Under the pieces are notes generated by a model. That model was not told the DNA's origin. It was given only the letters and a program-made list of their open reading frames with translations, and searched no databases. Shown piece after piece: positions 52,944-61,631 of a stretch of 64,000 nucleotides of DNA (position 1 is the stretch's first letter; every line of letters begins with the position of its first letter). The DNA is from Roseovarius sp. (lineage in GTDB: Bacteria; Pseudomonadota; Alphaproteobacteria; Rhodobacterales; Rhodobacteraceae), in NCBI GenBank assembly GCA_014359765.1, contig JACIYT010000013.1:1-64000 (forward strand). Direction: 5' to 3'. A program made the position numbers and the translations under genes.

Positions 52944-54551
52944 ATGACCCGCGAACGCCTCTATCTCTACGACACCACCCTGCGCGACGGGCAGCAGACG
53001 CAGGGCGTGAGTTTCTCGACGCAGGAAAAGATCCAGATCGCCCGCGCGCTCGACCGGCTGGGCGTCGATCACATCGAGGGCGGCTGGCCCGGCGCGAATC
53101 CCACCGACAGCGCGTTTTTCGAAACCGCCCCGCAGACCCGCGCCACCATGACCGCCTTCGGCATGACCAAGCGCGCCGGGCGGTCGGCGGAAAATGACGA
53201 GGTTCTGGCGGCGGTGCTGAACGCCGGGACCAAGGCCGTCTGCCTTGTCGGCAAGACGCATGATTTTCACGTCACCGCCGCGCTCGGCATCGCTCTTGAG
53301 GAGAACACCGACAATATCGCGCGTTCCATCGCGCATGTGGTGGGGCAGGGGCGCGAGGCGATTTTCGACGCCGAGCATTTCTTTGACGGCTACCGCGCCA
53401 ATCCCGCCTATGCGCTGGCCTGCCTGCGCGCGGCGATGGAGGCGGGCGCGCGCTGGATCGTGCTCTGCGATACCAATGGCGGCACGCTGCCCGCCGAGAT
53501 CGGGCGCATCGTGGGTGAGGTGATCGCGGGCGGTATCCCCGGCGCGCGGCTCGGCATCCATTGCCACGATGACATGGGCCTTGCCGTGGCCGGAAGCCTC
53601 GCGGCGGTGGATGCGGGTGCGCGGCAGGTGCAGGGCACGCTCAACGGGCTGGGCGAGCGCTGCGGCAACGCCAACCTCACCACGCTCATCCCGACGCTCT
53701 TGCTGAAAGAGCCTTACGCCAGCCGCTACGAAACCGGGGTGAGCCTCGACGCCCTGCGCGGCCTCACCGCGATCAGTCGTCAACTGGATGAAATCCTCAA
53801 CCGCGTGCCGCTCCGGCAGGCGCCCTATGTCGGTGCCTCGGCCTTCGCCCACAAGGCGGGGCTGCACGCGAGCGCGATCCTGAAGGATCCCAGCACCTAT
53901 GAGCATATCGACCCCGAGACCGTGGGCAATGCGCGCCTCATCCCGATGTCCAATCAGGCCGGGCAATCCAACCTGCGCCAGCGCCTTTCAGAGGCGGGAA
54001 TCGCGGTGGAGGCGGGCGACGGGCGGCTCGCGCGCCTGCTCGAGGTGATCAAGGAGCGCGAGGATCAGGGCTATACCTATGACAGCGCGCAGGCGAGCTT
54101 CGAGATCCTCGCGCGCAAGGAACTGGGCCAGATGCCCGATTTCTTCGAGGTCAAGCGCTACAAGGTCACCGTCGAGCGCCGCAAGAACAGGTATGACCGG
54201 ATGGCGAGCCTCTCGGAGGCGGTGGTCGTGGTGAAGGTGGGTGGCGAGAAGAAGCTGTCGGTCAGCGAATCGATGGATGCCGAAGGGTGCGACCGGGGGC
54301 CGGTCAACGCGCTGGCGCGCGCGCTGGCCAAGGATCTGGGGCCTTATCAGGATCAGATCGCCGATATGCGGCTGGTGGATTTCAAGGTGCGCATCACGCA
54401 AGGCGGCACCGAGGCGGTGACGCGGGTCATCATCGACAGCGAGGATGCGCAGGGGCGGCGCTGGTCCACGGTGGGGGTGAGCCCGAATATCGTCGATGCG
54501 AGTTTCGAGGCGCTTCTGGATGCGATCAACTGGAAGCTGCTGCGTGTTTGA
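52944..54551 (+). CDS. cimA: (R)-citramalate synthase
   Basis: 535 residues. HMG-CoA lyase-like TIM barrel (YDTTLRDGQQTQGVSFS, LCDTNGGTLPAEIGR, GIHCHDDMGLAVAGS, GLGERCGNANLTTL) and a C-terminal LeuA dimerisation/allosteric domain (about 390-530). Condenses acetyl-CoA and pyruvate to citramalate for threonine-independent isoleucine synthesis. Isopropylmalate or homocitrate synthase are less likely: length, HTDG-lacking start and the tail match the CimA/LeuA2-like clade (TIGR00977). Its stop overlaps the next gene by eight bases. Confidence 0.94.
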   Translation: MTRERLYLYDTTLRDGQQTQGVSFSTQEKIQIARALDRLGVDHIEGGWPGANPTDSAFFETAPQTRATMTAFGMTKRAGRSAENDEVLAAVLNAGTKAVCLVGKTHDFHVTAALGIALEENTDNIARSIAHVVGQGREAIFDAEHFFDGYRANPAYALACLRAAMEAGARWIVLCDTNGGTLPAEIGRIVGEVIAGGIPGARLGIHCHDDMGLAVAGSLAAVDAGARQVQGTLNGLGERCGNANLTTLIPTLLLKEPYASRYETGVSLDALRGLTAISRQLDEILNRVPLRQAPYVGASAFAHKAGLHASAILKDPSTYEHIDPETVGNARLIPMSNQAGQSNLRQRLSEAGIAVEAGDGRLARLLEVIKEREDQGYTYDSAQASFEILARKELGQMPDFFEVKRYKVTVERRKNRYDRMASLSEAVVVVKVGGEKKLSVSESMDAEGCDRGPVNALARALAKDLGPYQDQIADMRLVDFKVRITQGGTEAVTRVIIDSEDAQGRRWSTVGVSPNIVDASFEALLDAINWKLLRV

Positions 54552-55317
54552 TGCCGATCTGACCGCCTGCGCGGGGATCGTGCGCCGCGCCGATCCGGCG
54601 CGGTTCCGCGCGACGATGGCCGGGCCGGTCGCGGCGCGGGCGCGGCTCTTTCCACTCTATGCCTTCAATTCCGAGGTGGCGCGCGCACCCTGGGTGACGC
54701 AGGAGCCGATCATCGCCCAGATGCGCCTGCAATGGTGGCGCGACGTGCTGGCCGAGATCGCGGGCGGCGGCGCGGTGCGGCGGCACGAGGTGGCAACGCC
54801 GCTGGCGGGGGTGCTGGACGCGACGGGTGCGGGCCTGCTCGATGCGCTGGTCGCGGCGCGGCGCGCGGATATCGAGCGCGCGCCCTTTGCCGATGAGGCG
54901 GCGCTCTGGGCCTATCTCGATGCCACCTCGGGCAATCTCATGCGGGTGGCGGCGCGGGCGCTGGGGCCTGCGGACGAGGCGGCGCTCGGCCCTGCCGGTC
55001 TGGCGCTGGGGCTTGCCAACTGGTTGCGCGCCATTCCCGCGCTCGAGGCGGCAGGCCGTGCGCCCCTGCCCGATGGACGACCGGAGGCGGTGCAGCGGCT
55101 GGCCGGGGAGGGGCTGGCACATCTGCGCGCGGCGCGGGCGCGGCGCGGGGCTGTCTCGCGCGCGGCGCGGCCCGCGCTGCTGCCGCTCTGGGAGGCGGGA
55201 ATGGTGCTGACACGGGCCGCGCGCGATCCGGCATTGGTGGCGGCGGGCGCGCTCGAGCCCGCGCCGGTCCGGAGCCGCGCGGCGCTGATGTGGCGGGCGC
55301 TGTCGGGGCGCTGGTAG
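54544..55317 (+). CDS. Squalene/phytoene synthase-like protein without the Asp motif
   Basis: 257 residues from a GTG start overlapping cimA. The fold signature is clear: RARLFPLYAFNSEVARAPW and AQMRLQWWRDVLAEIA, then TSGNLMRVAARALG, matching the trans-isoprenyl diphosphate synthase head-to-head group. The first aspartate-rich motif (DxxxD after YAF) is missing and replaced by SEVARA, so prenyl transfer is unlikely. Its closest kind is NDUFAF6, a non-enzymatic complex I assembly factor in mitochondria; that fits the NDUFA12 homologue elsewhere in the window. This functional idea is inference. Confidence 0.85.
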   Translation: MFDADLTACAGIVRRADPARFRATMAGPVAARARLFPLYAFNSEVARAPWVTQEPIIAQMRLQWWRDVLAEIAGGGAVRRHEVATPLAGVLDATGAGLLDALVAARRADIERAPFADEAALWAYLDATSGNLMRVAARALGPADEAALGPAGLALGLANWLRAIPALEAAGRAPLPDGRPEAVQRLAGEGLAHLRAARARRGAVSRAARPALLPLWEAGMVLTRAARDPALVAAGALEPAPVRSRAALMWRALSGRW

Positions 55318-55345
55318 CGGATCGGACAGGGCGCGGCACGGCCCC

Positions 55346-56569
55346 TCAGCCTGCCGCGCGCCGCGCCTCCAGCGCAAAGGAGACATCCACCTCGAAGCCG
55401 AGCGCATCGGCATCGAGCACACCCATGCCGATTCCGAAATCGCGCCGGTCCACCGTCAGGCGGCCCTCGGCGCGGGCGCTGTCGCCGTCGAGGGCAAGGG
55501 TGAAGGGCATGTCCACCGGCACGCTTGCACCCTTGATGGTGAGCGTGCCGTGCGCCACATGCCCGCCCTCGACCGCCACGAGATCGGCCCTGAACGTGGC
55601 GGTGGGGTAGGTCCCGGCGTCGAAGAATTCGCGCCCCATGGCCTGCGCCGTGACCGCGCCGAGGCTGAGCGAGGGGATCGCCACCACCACCTCGACCGTG
55701 CCGTGACGGCCCGTCGCGTCGGGCGTTTCGGCATAGGTGATGGCGGCGGTCCAGTCGGCGAAGCCGCCGGTGACCTCGGATCCCATCTGGCGGATGCGGA
55801 TTTGCAGGCTGCCTTCCCCGACGACCCAATCGGAGGACACCGCCGCCAGCCCCTCGCCGCGCGCGCCCGCGCGCGTCTCGGGCTGAAACCAGCCCAGCCC
55901 CGCCGCCCCGACGAGCACCGCACCCCAGATCGCGACCGCCGCGGCAAGAGGCGCGCGGTGCCCCGGCTGGCGCGCCGTGGGCCGGGCTGCCGTGGTGCCG
56001 GGCAGCATCCGGCGCAGGGTCTCGTCGCGGTCGATGAGGTGATGCTTGAGCGCGCCGGCGACATGGGCGGTGAGAGCGCCGGCGAGGGTGTAGGCGGCGA
56101 GGACGTGCAGCACGCCTGCCAGTTCGGCGAGCCGGGCGGATTTCGGCACGAAGGGAAGGTCCTGCCCGAAGGGCCACCAGATCGGCGCGAATCCTGTCGT
56201 GGCGGCGTGGTGCACCCAGCCCGAGAGCGGCACCAGCACGAGCGCGCCGTAAAGCAGCCAGTGCACGGTCGCGGCGGCCAGGGCCTCGAGCGGGCGGTCG
56301 CCGTTGAGAAGCCCCGGCCGAGGCTGGCTGAGCGCCCAGAGGATGCGCGCGAGCGCCACGAAGAAGATCGCGACGCCCGTGGTCTTGTGGACCGAGAAGA
56401 GCAGCGTCGCGCGGGCGATGAGCGTGTCCGTGCCGCTGGCCTGCGCCTCCTTGGCGATTTCGGCGGCGATCCATCCCAGCGGCAGGTTGACGAGGATGAG
56501 CAGCGCGGTGAGCCAGTGAAACAGCTTTGCCACGCTGCCATAGGCGGTTGGGGAATTGTTCGGCGCCAT
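55346..56569 (-). CDS. Cytochrome b561 - YceI fusion protein
   Basis: 407 residues. Residues 1-185 are a four-helix cytochrome b561 (Ni/Fe-hydrogenase b-type) with heme histidines in KLFHWLTALLI, FSVHKTTGVAIFF, and AGVLHVLAAY/GALTAHVAGALKHH. After a linker and a further membrane segment (about 207-225) comes a YceI domain (235-405: DWVVGEGSLQIRIRQ, FFDAGTYPTATF, GTLTIKGASVPVDMPF), a periplasmic isoprenoid-quinone-binding barrel. The fusion puts a quinone carrier beside a membrane electron carrier. Function is not established. Convergent with the phytoene-synthase-like gene. Confidence 0.93.
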   Translation of the reverse strand: MAPNNSPTAYGSVAKLFHWLTALLILVNLPLGWIAAEIAKEAQASGTDTLIARATLLFSVHKTTGVAIFFVALARILWALSQPRPGLLNGDRPLEALAAATVHWLLYGALVLVPLSGWVHHAATTGFAPIWWPFGQDLPFVPKSARLAELAGVLHVLAAYTLAGALTAHVAGALKHHLIDRDETLRRMLPGTTAARPTARQPGHRAPLAAAVAIWGAVLVGAAGLGWFQPETRAGARGEGLAAVSSDWVVGEGSLQIRIRQMGSEVTGGFADWTAAITYAETPDATGRHGTVEVVVAIPSLSLGAVTAQAMGREFFDAGTYPTATFRADLVAVEGGHVAHGTLTIKGASVPVDMPFTLALDGDSARAEGRLTVDRRDFGIGMGVLDADALGFEVDVSFALEARRAAG

Positions 56570-56726
56570 GACGTGCCCTCTCTCGCCATTTGCCGGGGAT
56601 CATACCGGCGCCGCCGCCCGCGTCCAGCGTCGCGCATGCACAGCCGCGGTGCGGGCGCGCGCGAAACCGCGTTGCCATGCGCGGTCCGGCGATGTATCGG
56701 GGGGCGATTTACGCGGGAGGGACCAG

Positions 56727-57668
56727 ATGAGCCGGGCATTCGTATTTCCGGGACAGGGGGCGCAGGTGGTGGGCATGGGGGCCGATCTCGCGGCGGCCTA
56801 TCCGGCGGCGCGCGCGGTGTTCGACGAGGTGGACGCGGCCCTGGGCGAAAAGCTCTCGGCGCTCATCTGGGAGGGCGAGCAGGAGGCGCTCACGCTCACC
56901 GAGAACGCGCAGCCCGCGCTCATGGCGACCTCGCTGGCGGCGCTGCGGGCGCTCGAGGCCGAGGGGATGGAGATGACCGCCGCCGCGCGCCTTGTCGCCG
57001 GGCATTCGCTGGGGGAATATTCCGCACTCGCGGCTGCCGGAGCGCTCGGGATCGCCGATTGCGCGCGCCTCCTGCGGATCCGGGGGCGCGCCATGCAGGA
57101 GGCGGTGCCGGTCGGCGAGGGCGCGATGGCGGCGCTTCTGGGGCTCGATTTCGAGACCGCCCGCGCGGTGGCAGAGGAGGCCGCGGAGGGCGAGGTCTGC
57201 CAGGCTGCCAATGACAACGACCCCGCGCAGGTGGTGGTCTCGGGGCACAAGGCGGCGGTGGAGCGCGCGGTGGACCTGGCCAGGGCGCGCGGTGCCAGGC
57301 GCGCGGTGCTGCTGCCGGTGAGCGCGCCCTTTCACTGCGCGCTGATGCAGCCCGCCGCCGAGGCCATGGCGCAGGCGCTCTCCGAGGTCGAGATCCGCGC
57401 GCCCCGCGTGCCGCTGGTGGCCAATGTGCGCGCAGAGGCGGTGAGCGACCCGGCGGAAATCCGCGCGCTGCTCGTCGCGCAGGTCACGGGTTCGGTGCGC
57501 TGGCGCGAGTCGGTGCAGTACATGGCGGGCGAGGGCGTCACCGAGATCTGGGAGATCGGCGCCGGCAAGGCGCTCTCGGGGATGGTCCGGCGCATCGACC
57601 GCGCCATCGCCTGCCGCGCCATCGGCACGGCAGCAGAGGTTCAGGAGGCGGCGGAGGCGCTCGGCTGA
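56727..57668 (+). CDS. fabD: Malonyl-CoA:ACP transacylase
   Basis: 313 residues. Loads malonyl on acyl carrier protein. AFVFPGQGAQVVGMG, active serine in GHSLGEYSAL (near 91), and the His in VSAPFHCALM. First of the fabD-fabG-acpP-fabF fatty acid cluster. GGGAGGG lies eight bases before ATG 56727. Confidence 0.97.
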   Translation: MSRAFVFPGQGAQVVGMGADLAAAYPAARAVFDEVDAALGEKLSALIWEGEQEALTLTENAQPALMATSLAALRALEAEGMEMTAAARLVAGHSLGEYSALAAAGALGIADCARLLRIRGRAMQEAVPVGEGAMAALLGLDFETARAVAEEAAEGEVCQAANDNDPAQVVVSGHKAAVERAVDLARARGARRAVLLPVSAPFHCALMQPAAEAMAQALSEVEIRAPRVPLVANVRAEAVSDPAEIRALLVAQVTGSVRWRESVQYMAGEGVTEIWEIGAGKALSGMVRRIDRAIACRAIGTAAEVQEAAEALG

Positions 57669-57701
57669 GGGCGGCGCGGGCGGCAGAAAGGCGAGGGAAT
57701 C

Positions 57702-58439
57702 ATGTTCGATCTGACGGGAAAATCCGCGCTCATCACCGGCGCGTCGGGCGGTATCGGTGCGGCGATTGCGCGCGCGCTGCACGGGGCGGGGGCCACGGTG
57801 GGGCTGTCGGGCACGCGGGTGGCGCCGCTCGAGGCGCTGGCCGCCGAACTGGGGGAGCGCGCGCATGTGCTGCCGTGCAATCTCGGCGATGCCGAGGCGG
57901 TCGAGGCGCTGCCCAAGGCCGCTATCGCCGCCATGGGCAGCCTCGATATCCTGGTGAACAACGCGGGCATCACGCGCGATCAGCTCTTCATGCGGATGTC
58001 GGATGCCGACTGGCAGGATGTTCTCGACGTGAACCTCACCTCGGCCATGCGGCTCTGCCGGGCCGCCGTGCGCCCGATGATGAAGGCCCGCTGGGGACGG
58101 ATCGTCAATGTGGGCTCGGTCGTGGGCTCGATCGGCAATCCCGGCCAGGTCAACTATGCCGCCGCCAAGGCGGGGCTGGAAGGCATGACGAAATCCATCG
58201 CCCACGAGGTTGCCACGCGCGGGATCACCGCCAATGTGGTGGCCCCCGGCTTCATCGCGACGCCGATGACCGACAAGCTGACCGAGGAGCAGAAATCCGC
58301 GCTCTTCGTCAAGATCCCCGTCGCGCGCATGGGCACACCCGAGGAGGTGGCCGCCGCCGTGCTCTATCTTGCCAGCCCCGAGGCGGGCTATGTCACCGGG
58401 GCGGTGCTGCATGTGAACGGTGGGCTGGCGATGCCCTGA
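57702..58439 (+). CDS. fabG: 3-oxoacyl-ACP reductase
   Basis: 245 residues, short-chain dehydrogenase. NADPH loop GASGGIGAAIARAL, NNAGITRDQLFMRM, catalytic Ser in NVGSVVGSIG and YAAAKAGLEG (Tyr/Lys). Reduces 3-oxoacyl-ACP in elongation. Follows fabD by 33 bases. Confidence 0.97.
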   Translation: MFDLTGKSALITGASGGIGAAIARALHGAGATVGLSGTRVAPLEALAAELGERAHVLPCNLGDAEAVEALPKAAIAAMGSLDILVNNAGITRDQLFMRMSDADWQDVLDVNLTSAMRLCRAAVRPMMKARWGRIVNVGSVVGSIGNPGQVNYAAAKAGLEGMTKSIAHEVATRGITANVVAPGFIATPMTDKLTEEQKSALFVKIPVARMGTPEEVAAAVLYLASPEAGYVTGAVLHVNGGLAMP

Positions 58440-58479
58440 GCGGGGGTGCGCCCGCCGCCGCCATGCGCCGCGAAAGCAT

Positions 58480-58507
58480 TTGCCATTGCCCGGCGCTATG
58501 CTATAGG
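58480..58507 (+). promoter_or_regulatory. Possible acpP promoter
   Basis: TTGCCA (58480-58485), 16-base spacer, TATAGG (58502-58507). It would leave a leader of about 190 bases before acpP. The leader contains a perfect hairpin CGTCCG-CAA-CGGACG (58595-58609) and a GCCGGAG/CTCCGGTGGC stem near 58520-58550. Confidence 0.4.
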
Positions 58508-58706
58508 CCACGGCAGCTTTGGCCGGAGAGGCGCGGTTTCCTCCGGTGGCCTGAGGCGATCAGGCAGGCGATGACCGCCCGCAGCGGGCCGAAACGTCCG
58601 CAACGGACGCGAGACGCCTGCGACGGATACGAAACACAGCCGCCTGCCGACGAGGGCAGGGGCCGACCACTGGGCGATTCGCCCGCGACAATATGAGGAA
58701 CGACAC

Positions 58707-58940
58707 ATGAGCGATATCGCTGACCGCGTGAAGAAGATCGTGGTGGAACATCTGGGCGTGGAGGAAGACAAGGTCGTGGACAAGGCCTCGTTCATCGACG
58801 ACCTGGGCGCAGACAGCCTCGACACGGTCGAACTGGTGATGGCGTTCGAGGAGGAATTCGGCATCGAGATCCCCGACGATGCGGCCGACACCATCCAGAC
58901 GGTCGGCGACGCGGTGAAATTCATCACCGATGCCTCCTGA
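58707..58940 (+). CDS. acpP: Acyl carrier protein
   Basis: 77 residues, acidic four-helix protein. The phosphopantetheine serine is in [10 protein letters not shown] (Ser near 37). Central carrier for fatty acid synthesis. GAGGAACG precedes the ATG. Followed by a clear intrinsic terminator, so high expression independent of fabF is expected. Confidence 0.98.
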   Translation: MSDIADRVKKIVVEHLGVEEDKVVDKASFIDDLGADSLDTVELVMAFEEEFGIEIPDDAADTIQTVGDAVKFITDAS

Positions 58941-58966
58941 TCCTCGTCTCCTGACGATGATGAAAA

Positions 58967-58990
58967 GGCCCCGCCCCGGCGGGGTCTTTT
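58967..58990 (+). terminator. Intrinsic terminator after acpP
   Basis: GGCCCCGCC (58967-58975) pairs with GGCGGGGTC (58978-58986) across a CC loop, followed by four T (58987-58990) and flanked by AAAA on the left. It lies 27 bases after the acpP stop. Confidence 0.85.
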
Positions 58991-59111
58991 GCGTTCCGGG
59001 GCCGGGATGGCCGCCTGTCATCGCTCGCAGCGGGCGCTGCGTGACGCTCTTGCCCCTTTCCGCCAAGAAAGGGTATGAGCGACGGAAGCGAAGCAGGGAA
59101 AGGGCAGCAAC

Positions 59112-60371
59112 ATGCGGCGTGTCGTAGTCACGGGGCTGGGTCTGGTGACCCCGCTCGCCGACGGGGTGGAAGCGAGCTGGAGCCGCCTGCTGGCGGGCAA
59201 GTCCTGCGGGGCGACGATCACCCGGTTCGATCCGGTCAATGTGGTGACCAAATACGCCTGCGAGATCCCGCTCGGCGATGGCAGCGACGGCACGTTCCTG
59301 GCCGATCGCTACATGGAGCCGAAGGAGCGCCGCAAGGTGGATGATTTCATCCTCTACGGCGTGGCGGCGGCGCAGCAGGCGGTGGAGGATTCGGGATGGA
59401 TGCCCGAGGACGAGGCCGCGCGCGCGCGCACCGGCGTGTTCATCGGCTCCGGTATCGGCGGGCTGCGCTCGATCGAGGAGACCGCCAATCTGGTGCGCGA
59501 CAAGGGGGTGCGGCGGGTCTCGCCCTTCTTCATCCCCGGCGCGCTGATCAACCTCATCTCGGGGCAGGTCAGTATCCGGCACGGCTTCAAGGGGCCCAAT
59601 CATTCGGTCGTCACAGCCTGCGCCACGGGCGCACATGCGATCGGCGATGCGTCGCGTCTGATCATGTTCGGCGATGCCGATGTGATGGTGGCGGGCGGGG
59701 CCGAGGCCTCGATCTGCGAGCTGGGCATCGCCGGGTTCAACGCCTGCAAGGCGCTCTCGACCAAACGCGCCGATGCGCCCCATGCCGCGAGCCGACCCTA
59801 TGACGCGGATCGTGACGGGTTCGTGATGGGCGAGGGTGCGGGCGTGGTGGTGCTCGAAGAGTATGAACATGCCAAGGCGCGCGGCGCGAAGATCCATGCC
59901 GAGATCCTCGGCTATGGCCTGTCGGGCGACGCCTATCACATCACCGCGCCGTCGGAGGATGGCGACGGGGGCCTGCGCGCGATGCGCGCGGCGCTCGGAA
60001 ACGCGGGGCTCGAACCCTCGGATATCGACTATGTGAATGCGCATGGCACCTCGACCATGGCCGATGTGATCGAGCTGCGCGCGGTGGAGCGTCTGCTGGG
60101 CGATCACGCGGCCAAGGTCACGATGTCCTCGACGAAATCCTCGACCGGGCATCTGCTGGGCGCGGCAGGGGCGGTCGAGGCGATCTTTTCCATCCTCGCG
60201 GTGCGCGATCAGGTCGCGCCGCCGACGATCAACCTCGACAACCCGGCGGTGGAGACGGTGATCGACCTCGCCCCCAACGAGGCGCGCGCGCGCAGGATCG
60301 ACGTGGCGCTCTCCAACAGCTTCGGCTTTGGCGGGACCAATGCCGCGCTGCTGGTGGGCAAGGTGCGCTGA
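59112..60371 (+). CDS. fabF: 3-oxoacyl-ACP synthase II
   Basis: 419 residues, condensing enzyme. Catalytic Cys in VTACATGAHAIGD, His in VNAHGTSTMAD and in SSTKSSTGHLLGAAG, and the C-terminal SNSFGFGGTNAAL. Elongates acyl-ACP and adjusts membrane unsaturation. The stop overlaps the mltG start by one base (TGATG). Confidence 0.98.
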   Translation: MRRVVVTGLGLVTPLADGVEASWSRLLAGKSCGATITRFDPVNVVTKYACEIPLGDGSDGTFLADRYMEPKERRKVDDFILYGVAAAQQAVEDSGWMPEDEAARARTGVFIGSGIGGLRSIEETANLVRDKGVRRVSPFFIPGALINLISGQVSIRHGFKGPNHSVVTACATGAHAIGDASRLIMFGDADVMVAGGAEASICELGIAGFNACKALSTKRADAPHAASRPYDADRDGFVMGEGAGVVVLEEYEHAKARGAKIHAEILGYGLSGDAYHITAPSEDGDGGLRAMRAALGNAGLEPSDIDYVNAHGTSTMADVIELRAVERLLGDHAAKVTMSSTKSSTGHLLGAAGAVEAIFSILAVRDQVAPPTINLDNPAVETVIDLAPNEARARRIDVALSNSFGFGGTNAALLVGKVR

Positions 60372-61573
60372 TGTGGCGGCATGTCGTCTCGAACGTGCTG
60401 ACGCTGCTGGTGGTGGCGCTGTTCCTGCTGGGCGGGGCGATCCTCTGGGGGCAGTCGCAATATGTCGCGCAAGGCCCGCATGAGGCGGCGATCTGCCTGC
60501 GGGTGGAGCCGGGCAGCAACATGCGGCGCGTGTCGCGCCAGCTGGAGGAGGCCGGAGCGGTCACAAGCGGCGCGATTTTTCGCATCGGCGCCGATTACAC
60601 GGACCGCGCCGAGGATCTGAAGGCCGGCAGCTGGCTCATCCCCGAACGCGCGAGCATGGCCGAGATCACCGATATCCTCACCCGCGGCGGGGCGAGCACC
60701 TGCGGCACCGAGATTGTCTGGCGCATCGGCGTGACGGCGGTGGAGGTGAGTGTGCGAGAGCTCGACCCCGCGACGGGGCGTTTCGTCGAACAGGCGCGTT
60801 TCGTGCCCGCCGGGGGTGCGGAAGGTGCGGAAGGAGCGGAAGGAGCGGAAGGCATGGAAGGCGCGGAGGTTCCGGAGGCCTATGCCACGCTGCGCGCGCG
60901 GGCCGACACGCGCTTTCGCGTGAGCTTTGCCGAGGGGGTGACGAGCTGGCAGGCGGTCGAGGGGCTGAAGGCGGTCGAGGTGCTGAGCGGCGAGGTGGCC
61001 GCGATCCCGCCCGAGGGCAGCCTCGCGCCCGACAGCTACGAGGTGCGCGCAGGCGACAGCCGCGAGAGCGTGCTGGAACGGATGCGCGCGGCGCAGGAGG
61101 CGATCCTCGCCGCCGCCTGGGAGAACCGCGCCGAGGGGTTGCCGCTTGCGAGCCCCGAGGAGGCGCTGATCCTCGCCTCGATCATCGAGAAGGAGACCGG
61201 CCAGCCCGAGGAGCGCGGCCGCGTGGCGAGCGTCTTTGTCAACCGGCTGCGGCGGGGGATGCGGCTTCAGACCGACCCGACGGTGATCTATGGGCTGACC
61301 GAGGGTCGCGGCGTGCTGGGGCGCGGGCTGCGCCAGAGCGAGCTGCGCCGCGCGACGCCGTGGAACACCTATGTCATCGACGGGCTGCCGCCCACGCCGA
61401 TTGCCAACCCGGGCCGTGCGAGCATCGCGGCCGCGCTCAACCCGGAAGCGACGGACGATCTCTATTTCGTCGCCGATGGCAGCGGCGGACATGCCTTCGC
61501 CACGACGCTCGACGAGCACAACCGCAATGTCGCGCGCTGGCGCAGGATCGAGGCGGAGCGCGGCGCGGACTGA
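60371..61573 (+). CDS. mltG: Endolytic murein transglycosylase MltG
   Basis: 400 residues. N-terminal membrane helix (VLTLLVVALFLLGGAILWG), a LysM-like region, then the YceG/MltG catalytic domain: PDSYEVRAGDSRESVLERM, LILASIIEKETGQPEERG with the catalytic Glu, VFVNRLRRGMRLQTDPTVIYG, and TYVIDGLPPTPIANPG. It cuts nascent glycan strands and sets their length. A run of six nonapeptide-coding 9-bp units gives a Gly-Ala-Glu repeat (residues about 149-166) in the middle. Coupled to fabF, the usual order. Confidence 0.96.
   Translation: MWRHVVSNVLTLLVVALFLLGGAILWGQSQYVAQGPHEAAICLRVEPGSNMRRVSRQLEEAGAVTSGAIFRIGADYTDRAEDLKAGSWLIPERASMAEITDILTRGGASTCGTEIVWRIGVTAVEVSVRELDPATGRFVEQARFVPAGGAEGAEGAEGAEGMEGAEVPEAYATLRARADTRFRVSFAEGVTSWQAVEGLKAVEVLSGEVAAIPPEGSLAPDSYEVRAGDSRESVLERMRAAQEAILAAAWENRAEGLPLASPEEALILASIIEKETGQPEERGRVASVFVNRLRRGMRLQTDPTVIYGLTEGRGVLGRGLRQSELRRATPWNTYVIDGLPPTPIANPGRASIAAALNPEATDDLYFVADGSGGHAFATTLDEHNRNVARWRRIEAERGAD
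60815..60868 (+). repeat. Six-copy 9-bp coding minisatellite in mltG
   Basis: Six in-frame units of the type GG(T/A/C)GCGGAA run from 60815 to 60868; two are GGTGCGGAA, two GGAGCGGAA, then GGCATGGAA and GGCGCGGAG. They encode Gly-Ala-Glu (once Gly-Met-Glu). Copy number could vary between strains without breaking the frame. Confidence 0.95.
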
Positions 61574-61604
61574 GCGGCGCGCGCCCTGGCAGGCCGCGGA
61601 AGAT

Positions 61605-61623
61605 GAGTATTTTTGGAAAGATG
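61605..61623 (-). repeat. Copy 2 of the CATCTTTCC...AAATACTC element
   Basis: On the minus strand it reads CATCTTTCCAAAAATACTC, 17 of 19 identical to 34261-34279. It lies between the convergent ends of mltG and kpsC. Confidence 0.65.
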
Positions 61624-61631
61624 AAGCCCGC

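Noticed and set aside
52693..52947. An 84-residue Cys-rich frame between cysS and cimA
   Set aside because: No ribosome-binding site, no recognisable family, composition expected from GC-rich intergenic DNA.
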